Source: Frankia sp. RB7 (GTDB taxonomy: Bacteria; Pseudomonadota; Alphaproteobacteria; Rhizobiales; Xanthobacteraceae). From it: DNA of 42,419 nt. Made by a program: the position numbers and the translations under genes. The notes under the pieces were generated by a model. The model was not told where the DNA came from and ran no database searches. It worked only from the letters and a program-made list of their open reading frames with translations. Shown piece by piece: positions 32,135 through 40,644 of the stretch. The stretch spans positions 1-42,419 of the forward strand of contig JAUEPE010000059.1 of the NCBI GenBank assembly GCA_030403585.1. The letters are read 5' to 3'. Every line of letters starts with the position of its first letter. Position 1 is the stretch's first letter.

Positions 32135-32173
32135 TCCGGGGAGAACCCGAGAACGCTCGTTAACCGTGAGTGA
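32135..32173. promoter_or_regulatory. Motif shared with the terminase-region control DNA, copy 2
   Basis: TCCGGGGAGAACCC, a variable stretch (GAGAACGCTCG), then TTAACCGTGAGTGA. The matching copy is at 25222-25258. It is placed 63-101 bases before the alpA start, where an operator or upstream activator site would be. Confidence 0.5.
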
Positions 32174-32297
32174 CCTTGCGGCCCGGCACAGCGCGAACGA
32201 TTACCGAATACCACGGCTTGGCTAGGCGCCGCTCTCGAAGTCGGCGACAGCGCCGCTTAGTTGCCACATGTGGGGACGTTTGTCCAAGTAACACTTG

Positions 32298-33506
32298 TCA
32301 GACACCCGGCCTATTCAACTGCACCACGTTGGAATCAGTTTGGCCGCTGACGATACGATCAATCTCGCGTGCTAGGGCCTCGAAAGCCTTCACCTTCTCG
32401 CGCTGGAATTCATATCGTTGGTACACAGCGGCGACGCCCTGAATCTTATGGTTGAGACATGCATCAATCACTTCCTTAGAGAATCCGAGTCGCTGCAACA
32501 ACGTCGCGCCCGTGCGCCGAAGGTCGTGAATCGTCCAATGCTGCATGCCCTCGCCGATCAGTTCGTCTAGGCGATCTTTCATTTTGCTAAATCCGCTGAC
32601 GGCGGCTTCGCCGTTCGTCGTGAAGACGAAGTCGCAGTCATCGACAGATGGCAGAGAATTCAGCACGGCAAGGGCTGCGTCGGTCAGATGAACCGAGTGA
32701 GCTTCCGAATTCTTGGAACGCTCGCGGGGCAGTTGCCATTGGCGATCGTCGCGATTCAGTTCGGCCTTCGCCATCGCCGCCACTTCAGTCCGGCGGCCCA
32801 TTGTTAGAATCAACAGCTTGACCATGGGGCCGAACGGATAGCCCGCGCCGTCGCTGGCGCGCCATATCCTGCGCAGTTCATTGTCGCTCAGCACTCGGTC
32901 GCGGCTGACAACCTCGCCGCGCGCCTTGATGTTCGCTGATGGCGACGCGTTGATAATCTCGCGCTCGACGGCCCAAGAAAAGAAGCCGGACATGACGGCC
33001 TGCCCGCGATTCTGAGCGGCCGGGTAGTCGGCCAGCGAGTCCAGAATGTCGAGAATGTCGCGGCGCTTCACGTCGGCGATTCCGTCGTCACCAATCGCGG
33101 GGAACACGTGCGCCTTGAAGAAACTCCGAGCCCGCGCCGCGGTCACGGGCCTGACTTCCTTTTGCAGATAGAGCCGGTCATAGCGGTCGAATACGTCCCG
33201 GACGGTCGTCCCGGTGCGGCGCGCCTCCCGCTTGTCGTTGGACGGGTCCGCGCCCTTGACCACGCCAAGCTTTAGGTCGGCCGCGATCTTGCGAGCTTCG
33301 TCGAGCCCTAGGGCTTCCGTGAGTTCCCCGATGACGTAGCGACGGGCCTCGCCTTCCGCGGTCCGGTAGCGCAGGCCCCATGATTTTTGCCCGGACGGAT
33401 AGATGACCAAGCGCAGGCCCTTCACCTTGCCGTCTCGAAGCTCGAAGCGCTCGGTTTCCGGTTGCGCATCGCGGGCAGTTCGCTTTGTCAGGGCGGGGCG
33501 GGTCAT
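32298..33506 (-). CDS. int: Tyrosine site-specific integrase of the element
   Basis: The 402-residue protein has an N-terminal arm-binding DUF4102-like domain (residues 1-90, ELRDGKVKGLRLVIYPSG...KSWGLRYR) and a SAM-like core-binding domain (about 105-185). The catalytic domain carries arginine in LTMGRRTEV (about 238), HDLRR (His327, Arg330), His353 in LNH, and the nucleophile Tyr362 in VYQRYEF. All key residues are present, so it should be active. It lies 170 bases inside attR. Two GGGACAC repeats sit 18-36 bases upstream of its ATG, so integrase binding could autoregulate it. P4/tRNA-type integrase family. Confidence 0.94.
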   Translation of the reverse strand: MTRPALTKRTARDAQPETERFELRDGKVKGLRLVIYPSGQKSWGLRYRTAEGEARRYVIGELTEALGLDEARKIAADLKLGVVKGADPSNDKREARRTGTTVRDVFDRYDRLYLQKEVRPVTAARARSFFKAHVFPAIGDDGIADVKRRDILDILDSLADYPAAQNRGQAVMSGFFSWAVEREIINASPSANIKARGEVVSRDRVLSDNELRRIWRASDGAGYPFGPMVKLLILTMGRRTEVAAMAKAELNRDDRQWQLPRERSKNSEAHSVHLTDAALAVLNSLPSVDDCDFVFTTNGEAAVSGFSKMKDRLDELIGEGMQHWTIHDLRRTGATLLQRLGFSKEVIDACLNHKIQGVAAVYQRYEFQREKVKAFEALAREIDRIVSGQTDSNVVQLNRPGV

Positions 33507-33523
33507 GGCGGGTGGCCTGTTTT

Positions 33524-33542
33524 AGGGACACACAGGGGACAC
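33524..33542 (+). repeat. Right pair of GGGACAC repeats (candidate integrase arm sites)
   Basis: AGGGACAC (33524-33531) and GGGGACAC (33535-33542), again 11 bases apart and in the same orientation as the left pair at 19243-19261, but in swapped order. They overlap the likely int promoter/leader. Confidence 0.6.
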
Positions 33543-33600
33543 TAAACGCCGAAAATGCAGCGTTGGCGTATGTTAGACACCAACGGCCACAAATGCGCAA

Positions 33601-33621
33601 AACCCCTGTATTTTCAGGGTT
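33601..33621. repeat. Short palindrome between int and attR
   Basis: AACCCCTG (33601-33608) can pair with CAGGGTT (33615-33621) around TATTTT, with one unpaired or mismatched base. It may be an operator or recombination-factor site near attR. Confidence 0.35.
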
Positions 33622-33675
33622 AATCCGCATTCAATCGTTAGGGTATGTTTGAAAGCGTTGGGTGGCCGAGCGTCT

Positions 33676-33713
33676 TTACGAATGACGTGCTCTACCAGCT
33701 GAGCTATTGCGGC
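33676..33713. other. attR: stranded 5' half of tRNA-Thr
   Basis: Exact copy of 19151-19188. It encodes only the first 38 nucleotides of the tRNA, up to the anticodon loop, on the minus strand. It is not a functional tRNA. It marks the right boundary of the element. Confidence 0.92.
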
Positions 33714-33758
33714 GAACCCTGCCGGGCCCGGGCGATGCCGGCCCCGATACGCGCGCTC

Positions 33759-33787
33759 CTGATATCGGGCATGGCCCGAATTGGCAA
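33759..33787 (-). promoter_or_regulatory. Original tRNA-Thr promoter, now separated from the gene
   Basis: On the minus strand TTGCCA (33782-33787) and TATCAG (33759-33764) are 17 bases apart. They would start transcription near 33752, about 39 bases before the tRNA half at attR. In an empty site it would serve the complete tRNA-Thr. Confidence 0.5.
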
Positions 33788-33812
33788 GGACAAGCGGCAG
33801 GCGAAATGCGGC

Positions 33813-35570
33813 TCACGCGCCCCAGCGGGACCAGAATCCACGCCAACCGCCGGCCTGGGCCTTCGCATGGTCCCTGGGCGTGCCGATTTGTTCCGTAAAT
33901 TCATCGCTCGGAGCATCGTCATCGATGCCGGGATCATCCGGCGCGCGGACGATCGGGATGACGGCCTGGATCGGCGCCTGTGCGGGCTTGCCGAGGTCGG
34001 CACGGGTCCGGAACACCGGGGTTGCCGCCACCGGCGATGATTCGGCGGCCTCAGGGGCCGGCTTGACCGGCTCGGCAGGCGTCACCACCGGTTCTTCCTT
34101 GGCCGCCTGGGGCGCGTTGTCCTGCGCGGCCGGAGCAGGGGCCGGGGTCTCGACCGGCGCGCTCACGGCCGGTTCCGCCGGCGCCTTGCTGGCCGCGGTC
34201 ACTCGCTTCGGCGGCGGGGCCGCGAGCATGGCTTCCTCGAAGGCGGAGGACTCGATCGTCGTGCCCTTGTCCGAAGGCAGGCTCGCCACCGGCGTCTGCC
34301 ACTGGAAGGCGTCGAGCCGGCCGGTGACCGGGGAGACCGGACGCCAGCGGTCGCTGACATAGCCGTCCGCGGTCCAGGCCGGGTCGTGACGGGCGCGCAC
34401 CGCACGCAAGGTCCAGGCGCGGGCACGGCCGCCGTCGCCATGCTCGGTGCGTTCGAGCTCGGCCATCAAAAGGGCGACGCGCTGGGTCGGATCGTTGACG
34501 TAAGGCGTCAGCACCGCGCGCGCACGGGCGAATTCGGAGGCATCGATCGCGGCACGCGCGATCGCAAGCTGTCCCTCGACATGGCCGGCCTTGTCGGCGG
34601 GCGTCTTCGCCGCGAGCGTCTCGACCCGCTGCAGGCGCTGCCGCGCGGCATCGCCGAGTTTGACGTGGGCGTAAGCATCGGCAAGGTCGGGATGCGGATT
34701 GGCAAGCCAGGCAGCCTCGACCAGCTTCATCGCGCGGCGCACCTGGTGGGCCTCGCTCTCGAATTTCGCGGCGAGCACCGCCGCCGGCACCAGGGTCGGC
34801 GCGAGCTTGACGGCTTCCATCACGCTCTCGCGCGCGACATCGCGGTCCATCGTCTCCAATTCCAGCGCGCGCGCCGTCAGCAGCACGCCGCGCTGCCGAC
34901 GATAGCCCTGCTTGTCGATCAGGCCCGCGGACAGATTCGAATCCAGGATCGCGAGCGCGCCGCTCCAGTCGCCGCGCGCACAGCGGAAGCCGAGCACCGC
35001 ATGCGAGGCCCAGGTCGAGGACGGCGACAGCTTGATCGCTTCCTCCGCGATCATCACGGCGCCGATCGCATCGTCGGCGCGCTGCGCCTCGATGAACAGG
35101 CCGCGCAGGCCGAGCAGCCGCGTATCCTCGCGCTCCGCCATGGCGCGGAAGGCGCGCTGCGCTTCGGCGCGATTGCCGTCGAGCTGAGCCGATTGCGCGT
35201 GCAGGAGAAGCGCGAGCGGATCATTCGGCGCATGTCGCCGCGCCGCTTCGGCGTGACGGCGGGCAAGCCCCGTGTCGCCATGGCCGATCGCGAGCAGGCC
35301 GTGGGTGATGGCGTGGCGGCCGCGGGCATGACGCTTTTCATGGCGGCGGCGGCGCACCCGTCCGGGCATGCGCCAGAGCACGGTCAGGATGCTCCAGAAG
35401 AAGACGATCAGGACTGCGAATATGCCGAGGCAGAGCACGAACACCGGAATGCTCGGTGAGGCCCGAAAACCGCCCCAGGTCAGCACGACATCGCCGGGCT
35501 GATCGGCAACCCAGGCCGCGCCGGCGCCTGCGAGCGCAATCAGAACAAGGAAGAGGACGATGCGAAGCAT
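33813..35570 (-). CDS. hemY: HemY family protein (heme biosynthesis-associated TPR membrane protein)
   Basis: The 585-residue protein has two N-terminal membrane segments (MLRIVLFLVLIALAG and VFVLCLGIFAVLIVFFW) with the HemY_N signature ADQPGDVVLTWGG between them. It then has TPR-like helical repeats (about 110-400) and a Pro/Ala-rich C-terminal tail with PVFRTRADLGKP. HemY proteins of this kind are inner-membrane partners in the heme/Mic60 region and are not the gram-positive coproporphyrinogen oxidase of the same name. The element's attR lies 100 bases past its stop. Follows the Mic60-like gene (48-base gap). Confidence 0.9.
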   Translation of the reverse strand: MLRIVLFLVLIALAGAGAAWVADQPGDVVLTWGGFRASPSIPVFVLCLGIFAVLIVFFWSILTVLWRMPGRVRRRRHEKRHARGRHAITHGLLAIGHGDTGLARRHAEAARRHAPNDPLALLLHAQSAQLDGNRAEAQRAFRAMAEREDTRLLGLRGLFIEAQRADDAIGAVMIAEEAIKLSPSSTWASHAVLGFRCARGDWSGALAILDSNLSAGLIDKQGYRRQRGVLLTARALELETMDRDVARESVMEAVKLAPTLVPAAVLAAKFESEAHQVRRAMKLVEAAWLANPHPDLADAYAHVKLGDAARQRLQRVETLAAKTPADKAGHVEGQLAIARAAIDASEFARARAVLTPYVNDPTQRVALLMAELERTEHGDGGRARAWTLRAVRARHDPAWTADGYVSDRWRPVSPVTGRLDAFQWQTPVASLPSDKGTTIESSAFEEAMLAAPPPKRVTAASKAPAEPAVSAPVETPAPAPAAQDNAPQAAKEEPVVTPAEPVKPAPEAAESSPVAATPVFRTRADLGKPAQAPIQAVIPIVRAPDDPGIDDDAPSDEFTEQIGTPRDHAKAQAGGWRGFWSRWGA

Positions 35571-35618
35571 GACTATCCCTATACGCGCGGATTGTTGCGC
35601 GAATCTTATTGACCAGGC

Positions 35619-36854
35619 TTATTGACCGGGCTTGGCGAGACCAGCCAGGGCGTCGTCGGCGAATTTGCGGGAGGCCGCGAGCGCGGCATCGCGCGCGTCG
35701 GCCTTGTCGAGCCAGGCTTGTGCCGGCACGCGATCGGCCTCGGGCAGCGTCTTCAGCTCGCGGCGCGCCTCGACGAAATCGTTGCGCAGCGCCGCGGCCG
35801 TGACCCGCGTGACGATGGCGCCACGGTCATTGCCGACGCCGTCGGTGCGCTCGATGCGGACGAGCTTTGACGCTCCCGCCTGAAGGCGCTCGACGATGCC
35901 GGCACTGCTGCTCGGCGTCTCCGATGGTGGCGACAGCTTCGACACGATGTTGAGGAGCTCGCGGGTCAGCGCGACCGGCGTCGGAATGCCTGACGCGGCA
36001 AACGCATCGAGCGGCTTCAGCAATTCAGGCTTGGCCGCGAACGACCGCGCAGCAATGAGCTGCGCCTCATAGGGATCATTGTGGCGAACGGCAACGTCGA
36101 GCAGGGTGGCGGCGACCACGGAGCGCAACGGCTTGTCGTCCGTCACCTTGGCATCGGCGATCTTTTCGCCCTGTTGCGCGAGCTCGGCGCGTGCGGTGGT
36201 GCTGGCGCGCTCGAGCTGGGAGATGCGCTCGTCGAGGGCGGCGAGGCCGGACGAGGCCACCGCGTCGCGCGGCGCGGATTTCGCATCGCTCACAGCACTC
36301 GCAGTCTTGTCGGATTGCGCGCGCAAATTGGCGATGTCGCCGCGCAGGGTGCCGACGGATTTCTCCAGCGCATCGAGCCGTGCGGCGATGGCCGGATCGG
36401 CGGCGGGCTTGCCCGCCTTGGCTTCGACTGCGGCGACACGTCCGCTCAGCGCATCGATGGTGGCACTCGTCGCTTGCGGCGCGGCCGGCGGCGCCTGCAC
36501 CGCGGGCCAGCCCAGCGCCCAGCCGACCGCGATCACGACCGCCGCTGCAGCAGCACCGGAAAATGGCGCGATGACCCAGGGAGAAATGGCGCCCGATGCA
36601 GCGGCGGCCTGCGCTTCGCGATGCTCCGGCTCGGTCTTCGTTGTCTCGGTCTTGGCTGTCTCGACCTTGGCATCTTCGGCACCGGCCTGCTCGGCGTTGA
36701 CCTGCTCGGCCGAAGGCTGCGCCTCCGGTTCACCCGCCACATCTTGCGGCTGGGTGGAGACTTCGGTCGCCTCGAGGTCGATGGTGGGCGGGGCGCGCCT
36801 GGCACGGCCGGACTCGGGGGCCAATCCTGCGTCTTCAGGCTTGTCGTCGGCCAT
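35619..36854 (-). CDS. Mic60/mitofilin-like COG4223 membrane protein
   Basis: The 411-residue protein has an acidic, Glu/Ala/Thr-rich N-terminus (about 1-90) and one transmembrane helix (SPWVIAPFSGAAAAAVVIAVGW). A long coiled coil follows (about 130-240, AVEAKAGKPAADPAIAARLDALE...), then a C-terminal helical domain (NDPYEAQLIAARSF...). That is the layout of alphaproteobacterial Mic60 homologues, involved in intracytoplasmic or cristae-like membrane shaping. The hemD-mic60-hemY order is the known alphaproteobacterial arrangement. Sequence conservation is low in this family, so the call relies on architecture and position. Confidence 0.82.
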   Translation of the reverse strand: MADDKPEDAGLAPESGRARRAPPTIDLEATEVSTQPQDVAGEPEAQPSAEQVNAEQAGAEDAKVETAKTETTKTEPEHREAQAAAASGAISPWVIAPFSGAAAAAVVIAVGWALGWPAVQAPPAAPQATSATIDALSGRVAAVEAKAGKPAADPAIAARLDALEKSVGTLRGDIANLRAQSDKTASAVSDAKSAPRDAVASSGLAALDERISQLERASTTARAELAQQGEKIADAKVTDDKPLRSVVAATLLDVAVRHNDPYEAQLIAARSFAAKPELLKPLDAFAASGIPTPVALTRELLNIVSKLSPPSETPSSSAGIVERLQAGASKLVRIERTDGVGNDRGAIVTRVTAAALRNDFVEARRELKTLPEADRVPAQAWLDKADARDAALAASRKFADDALAGLAKPGQ

Positions 36855-36919
36855 CGTGACAGTTCCTCACACTTTCATACCAGAGACGAGCCCGATTGCC
36901 TCGGATTCGGCCCGTCCTC

Positions 36920-37666
36920 TTACGCCAAACGGGTCCGCAAAGCACGCTCCAAGGCGTCAAACAGGGCATTTTCGTCCGGGGTCGCGGCCACCAGGACCTG
37001 CGATGCCCCGGCATCGCGCAGCACGCTGGCGACCGTCTCGGACAGGCAGCATTGCGGGATCGCCAGTGCCGAGATTTCGACGCCTTCGTCCCGGGCCGCA
37101 TCCAGGAAGGCCCGCGCACTGCGCCGGGAGTAATGCAGCACCGCCTCGATGCCATGCGCGGCAAAGCCGTCGCAGACGTCGCGCGGCAGAAGCTTGACCG
37201 GAGCCATCCGGTAGGTCGTCTGCGTGACCACGCTAAACCCTTCCGCGCCGAGCTCGCCACCGAGATCCCGCGACAGATCGGCGCCCGCGAGATAAAGCAG
37301 CGTACTCTTTTTCTTTAGCACCTTGTTGCGCGCGCTCTGCATCACCTTGTCACGCAAGGAAGCCGCATCGCCGCCGGCGACGATCACATCCGCGAAGCCC
37401 ACGTCACGCGCCACGGAAGCGGTGTGCTCGCCGACCGCGAACAGCGGCAGCTCCAGCAGGCCGAGGTCCCGCAATTGCGGCACGACGGCGCGGATCGCAT
37501 TGGCCGATGTCACGATGATGGCGCTGTAGCCCGCCTCACTCTCATCATGGAAAGCGACCGGCTCGAACTTGAGCAAAGGCGCGAGCAGCACCACATGTCC
37601 CCGCGCGCGCAGATTTTCCGCCGTCGCCTCATTGTCGGGATGCGGCCGTGTGACAAGAATGGACAT
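36920..37666 (-). CDS. hemD: Uroporphyrinogen-III synthase
   Basis: HemD closes hydroxymethylbilane to uroporphyrinogen III in tetrapyrrole synthesis. The 248-residue protein has two HemD-type lobes, with ILVTRPHPDNEATAENL at the N-terminus, IIVTSANAIRAV, VGEHTASVARDVGF and LHYSRRSARAFLD. Sequence is poorly conserved in this family, but VTRP and TSANA are typical. The start MSILVTRP at 37666 was preferred over 37705, which adds 13 low-complexity residues. First gene of the leftward hemD-Mic60-hemY group and divergent from tsaD with a 150-base shared promoter region. Confidence 0.9.
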   Translation of the reverse strand: MSILVTRPHPDNEATAENLRARGHVVLLAPLLKFEPVAFHDESEAGYSAIIVTSANAIRAVVPQLRDLGLLELPLFAVGEHTASVARDVGFADVIVAGGDAASLRDKVMQSARNKVLKKKSTLLYLAGADLSRDLGGELGAEGFSVVTQTTYRMAPVKLLPRDVCDGFAAHGIEAVLHYSRRSARAFLDAARDEGVEISALAIPQCCLSETVASVLRDAGASQVLVAATPDENALFDALERALRTRLA

Positions 37667-37815
37667 CGCTTGTGTTCCCGGACCACGTTGCGGTGGCGCA
37701 TTCAAGGGATGGCGGCGCGTGACGATTGCGCAAGCCGACCCCGGAATGCTACCGCGTTACCAGAACTCTGCTTTCCGGATGAGCGCAAGGGCGCAAATTG
37801 GATAACAATTCGCCA

Positions 37816-38889
37816 ATGCTGGTACTGGGCATCGAGACCACTTGCGACGAGACCGCGGCGGCCGTGATCGAACGCGCGCCCGACGGGAGCGGCACGATCC
37901 TGTCCAATATCGTGCGGTCGCAGGTCAATGAGCACGCCCGCTTCGGCGGCGTCGTGCCCGAGATCGCCGCGCGGGCTCATGTCGACGTGCTCGACGGCAT
38001 CATCGACCGCGCCATGCACGAGGCCGGCATCGACTACGCCCAGCTCGACGGCGTCGCGGCCGCCGCGGGACCGGGATTGATCGGCGGCGTCATCGTCGGG
38101 CTCACCACCGCGAAGGCGATCGCGATGGTGCACGACACACCGCTGGTCGCGGTCAACCATCTCGAGGCGCATGCGCTGACGCCGCGTCTGACCGACGGCG
38201 TGGAATTCCCCTACTGCCTGTTCCTCGCCTCCGGCGGCCACACCCAGATCGTCGCGGTCACCGGCGTCGGCCAATATGTGCGACTTGGCACCACCGTCGA
38301 CGACGCAATCGGCGAGGCCTTCGACAAGGTCGCGAAGATGCTGGGACTGCCCTATCCAGGCGGCCCGCAGGTCGAGCGCGCCGCCGTGAACGGCGATGCG
38401 GCGCGCTTCGCTTTCCCGCGGCCGATGCAGGGACGTCCCGATGCCAACTTCTCCCTGTCGGGACTGAAGACGGCAGTCCGCACCGAAGCGAGCAGGCTTA
38501 CTGAGATCACGTCGCAGGACGTCAACGATCTCTGCGCGAGCTTCCAGGCCGCGGTGCTGGATTCCACGGCCGACCGGCTGCGGGTCGGCCTCAGACTTTT
38601 CCGCGACCAATTCGGCGCGCCGCGCGCGCTGGTCGCGGCCGGCGGCGTCGCCGCCAATCAGGCGATTCGCGGCGCACTGGATGACGTCGCACAGCAAGCC
38701 GGGACGCAGCTGATCATGCCGCCGCCCGCGCTCTGCACCGACAATGGCGCGATGATCGCCTGGGCCGGCGCCGAGCGTCTCGCGCTCGGCATCACCGATA
38801 CGATGGAGGCGCAGCCGCGCGCGCGCTGGCTGCTCGACGTCAACGCAACCGCGCCCGCAGGCTACGGCAAGACGCGGGCGGGATACTGA
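37816..38889 (+). CDS. tsaD: tRNA threonylcarbamoyladenosine (t6A) biosynthesis protein TsaD
   Basis: TsaD transfers threonylcarbamoyl to A37 of ANN-decoding tRNAs together with TsaB/E. The 357-residue protein has MLVLGIETTCDETAAAV at the N-terminus, the metal-binding NHLEAHALTPRL (H-x3-H), LASGGHTQIV, and the ASKH-fold VAAGGVAANQ. ATG at 37816 is the conserved start; a TTG 18 bases upstream merely extends the frame. Divergent from hemD. It is followed by a repeat-rich leader and gpsA. Confidence 0.96.
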   Translation: MLVLGIETTCDETAAAVIERAPDGSGTILSNIVRSQVNEHARFGGVVPEIAARAHVDVLDGIIDRAMHEAGIDYAQLDGVAAAAGPGLIGGVIVGLTTAKAIAMVHDTPLVAVNHLEAHALTPRLTDGVEFPYCLFLASGGHTQIVAVTGVGQYVRLGTTVDDAIGEAFDKVAKMLGLPYPGGPQVERAAVNGDAARFAFPRPMQGRPDANFSLSGLKTAVRTEASRLTEITSQDVNDLCASFQAAVLDSTADRLRVGLRLFRDQFGAPRALVAAGGVAANQAIRGALDDVAQQAGTQLIMPPPALCTDNGAMIAWAGAERLALGITDTMEAQPRARWLLDVNATAPAGYGKTRAGY

Positions 38890-38918
38890 ATGCTGTGGTG
38901 TCGCGACGAGCTCCACTT

Positions 38919-39069
38919 CACCTCGCCCCGCTTGCGGGGAGAGGTCGGATTGCATCGTAGATGCAATCCGGGTGAGGGGGGCTCTCCGCGAATCCAGCTC
39001 TCGCCGTCTTTGTGGATAGAGGCCCCTCACCCCAACCCTCTCCCCGCAAGAGCGGGGAGAGGGAGTGGA
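38919..39069. repeat. GC-rich dispersed palindromic repeat before gpsA
   Basis: CCCCGCTTGCGGGGAGAGG at 38926 and CTCTCCCCGCAAGAGCGGGG at 39039 are inverted relatives. GGATTGCATC-G-TAGATGCAATCC forms a perfect internal hairpin at 38947-38969. The element fills the whole tsaD-gpsA gap. Its end (GAGTGGAGGGAG) provides the gpsA Shine-Dalgarno. Confidence 0.7.
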
Positions 39070-39080
39070 GGGAGCGCGCC

Positions 39081-40061
39081 ATGACTGCGTTCCAGTCCGT
39101 CGCGGTGATCGGCGCGGGTGCCTGGGGTACGGCGCTGGCAACGGTGGCTGCACGCGCCGGACGGAATGTGACGCTGTGGGCGCGCAACGCCGAACATGCA
39201 GCACGGATCGCATCGACCCGTGACAATCCGCGGCTACCGGGCGTGAAGCTCACGCCGGAGATCGTGGTGACGAGCGATCTTCGGCTCGCCGCGCGTGCCG
39301 ACATGCTGCTGATCGCAACACCGGCGCAGCATCTGCGCGGCGCGGTCAACATGCTGGCCTCACACGTCACGAAGCCTGTGCCGATCATCGCCTGTGCCAA
39401 GGGCATCGAGCACGGCACCCACAAATTCATGACCGACGTGATCGCGGAAGCCGCCCCCCACGCGCAGCCCGCAATCCTGTCGGGCCCCAGTTTTGCCGAC
39501 GACGTCGCGCGCGGCCTGCCGACGGCGGTGACACTGGCGGCAAAGGATGAGGCGCTTGCGAGCCAAATGGTGCAGGCGCTGGGCTCGGCGACCTTCCGGC
39601 CCTATCACACCAAGGATGTCCGCGGCGTCGAGATCGGCGGCGCCGCCAAGAACGTGCTCGCGATCGCCGCCGGCATCGTGGTCGGCCGCAACCTCGGCGC
39701 CTCCGCGCTCGCTGCCTTGACCACGCGCGGCTTCAGCGAGCTGGCGCGGCTCGGTCGCGCCTGCGGCGCGCGCGCAGAAACCCTCTCGGGCCTCTCCGGC
39801 CTCGGTGACCTCCTGTTGAGTTGCTCAACCGCGCAATCGCGCAATTTTGCGCTCGGTATCGCGCTCGGTCGTGGAGAGGCCGCACCCGCGGGCAAGCTTG
39901 CGGAAGGTGCATTCACCGCGCCGGTGCTGGTCGAGCTCGCAACCGCCCAGAAGGTCGACATGCCGGTCTCGCAAGCGGTCGCCGCCATCCTGGACGGCCG
40001 ATTGACGATCGACGCCGCGATCGAAGGGTTGCTGACACGCCCGTTCAAGGCCGAGGAATAG
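39081..40061 (+). CDS. gpsA: NAD(P)-dependent glycerol-3-phosphate dehydrogenase
   Basis: GpsA reduces dihydroxyacetone phosphate to sn-glycerol-3-phosphate for phospholipid synthesis. The 326-residue protein has VAVIGAGAWGTALA (GxGxxG), the substrate region ACAKGIE, GPSFADDVARGLPTAV, and the catalytic-lysine helix IGGAAKNVLAIAAGI. Motifs and length are complete. ATG at 39081 follows GGAGGGAG, about 8 bases away; a longer in-frame start at 39012 would include repeat-derived codons. Follows tsaD in the same direction. Confidence 0.96.
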   Translation: MTAFQSVAVIGAGAWGTALATVAARAGRNVTLWARNAEHAARIASTRDNPRLPGVKLTPEIVVTSDLRLAARADMLLIATPAQHLRGAVNMLASHVTKPVPIIACAKGIEHGTHKFMTDVIAEAAPHAQPAILSGPSFADDVARGLPTAVTLAAKDEALASQMVQALGSATFRPYHTKDVRGVEIGGAAKNVLAIAAGIVVGRNLGASALAALTTRGFSELARLGRACGARAETLSGLSGLGDLLLSCSTAQSRNFALGIALGRGEAAPAGKLAEGAFTAPVLVELATAQKVDMPVSQAVAAILDGRLTIDAAIEGLLTRPFKAEE

Positions 40062-40201
40062 CGGCAATCCCTCGCGTCGCAGGCAGCACTTCATGGCCTG
40101 CATGCTGGCCTAGTTAGCCGCCCGCGCTTGTCGCAAGCGTCCGCGTGGCTGTATGGTCGCGGCACGCAAGACGCGCGTATCCGGGAATGGGGCAAGTTGC
40201 G

Positions 40202-40615
40202 ATGAATTACTGGCTGGTGAAATCCGAACCATCGGTGTGGTCCTGGGACCAGCAGGTCGCGAAGGGCGCCAAGGGCGAGGCCTGGACCGGCGTGCGCAAT
40301 TACACGGCGCGCATCAATCTCGTGAACATGAAGAAAGGCGACAAGGCGTTCTTCTATCATTCCAACGAAGGCAAGGAGATCGTCGGCATCGCCGAAGTCA
40401 TCAAGGAGGCCTATCCGGATCCGACCGACAAGACCGAAAAGTTCGTCTGCGTCGACATCAAGGCCGACAAGCCCCTGAAGAAACCGGTGACGATGGCTGC
40501 GATCAAGGCCGAGAAAAAACTCGCCGAGATGGCGCTGGTGAAATATTCGCGCCTGTCGGTGCAACCGGTGACGGCCGAGGAATGGAAGCTGGTTTGCAAG
40601 ATGAGCGGGATGTAA
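40202..40615 (+). CDS. EVE domain-containing protein
   Basis: The 137-residue protein starts MNYWLVKSEPSVWSWDQQ, the hallmark of bacterial EVE (PUA-like, thymocyte nuclear protein 1-like) proteins, followed by GVRNYTARINLVNMKKGDKAFFYHSNEGKEIVGIAEV. EVE domains bind modified bases in RNA or DNA. Its position after gpsA (140-base gap) does not indicate a specific partner. ATG at 40202 was preferred over the frame start at 40145. Convergent with the topoisomerase gene, with a nested hairpin between the stops. Confidence 0.93.
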   Translation: MNYWLVKSEPSVWSWDQQVAKGAKGEAWTGVRNYTARINLVNMKKGDKAFFYHSNEGKEIVGIAEVIKEAYPDPTDKTEKFVCVDIKADKPLKKPVTMAAIKAEKKLAEMALVKYSRLSVQPVTAEEWKLVCKMSGM

Positions 40616-40644
40616 TCGCCGCTCTCGTAGTTCGCTGAACCTGT

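Larger units (their letters stand above)
19151..33713. mobile_element. 14.5-kb integrated element, probable phage-inducible chromosomal island
   Basis: Bounded by 38-bp tRNA-Thr repeats, the element holds a tyrosine integrase at the right end, two AlpA-like regulators, a primase-polymerase/helicase followed by an iteron-rich origin-like structure, and a terminase-small-subunit-like gene. A rightward cargo block (DUF4062, HTH-ImmA, DUF4411 PIN) occupies the left end. It has no capsid, portal, large terminase, tail or lysis genes, and no conjugation genes. This content and size agree with phage satellites of the PICI type; a degenerate prophage or another mobilisable island is the alternative. 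The DNA is visibly less GC-rich than its flanks, mainly at 20100-23300 and 25150-25700. Confidence 0.85.

Noticed and set aside
19189..33675. CRISPR array or conjugation module in the island
   Set aside because: No set of regularly spaced direct repeats with unique spacers and no relaxase, coupling-protein or type IV secretion motifs were seen; repeats present are inverted or isolated pairs.
33676..33713. Second tRNA-Thr gene
   Set aside because: Only nucleotides 1-38 of the tRNA are present; the 3' half, T-arm and CCA are missing, so it is an attachment-site remnant.
33813..35570. Protoporphyrinogen/coproporphyrinogen oxidase (HemY of Firmicutes)
   Set aside because: The protein has two membrane helices and TPR-like repeats, not a FAD-binding Rossmann fold; it is the unrelated proteobacterial HemY.
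37702..39213. Leftward open frame of 503 codons across tsaD
   Set aside because: Antisense to tsaD, whose motifs are all intact; it also runs through a dispersed repeat and the gpsA start. No domain recognised.
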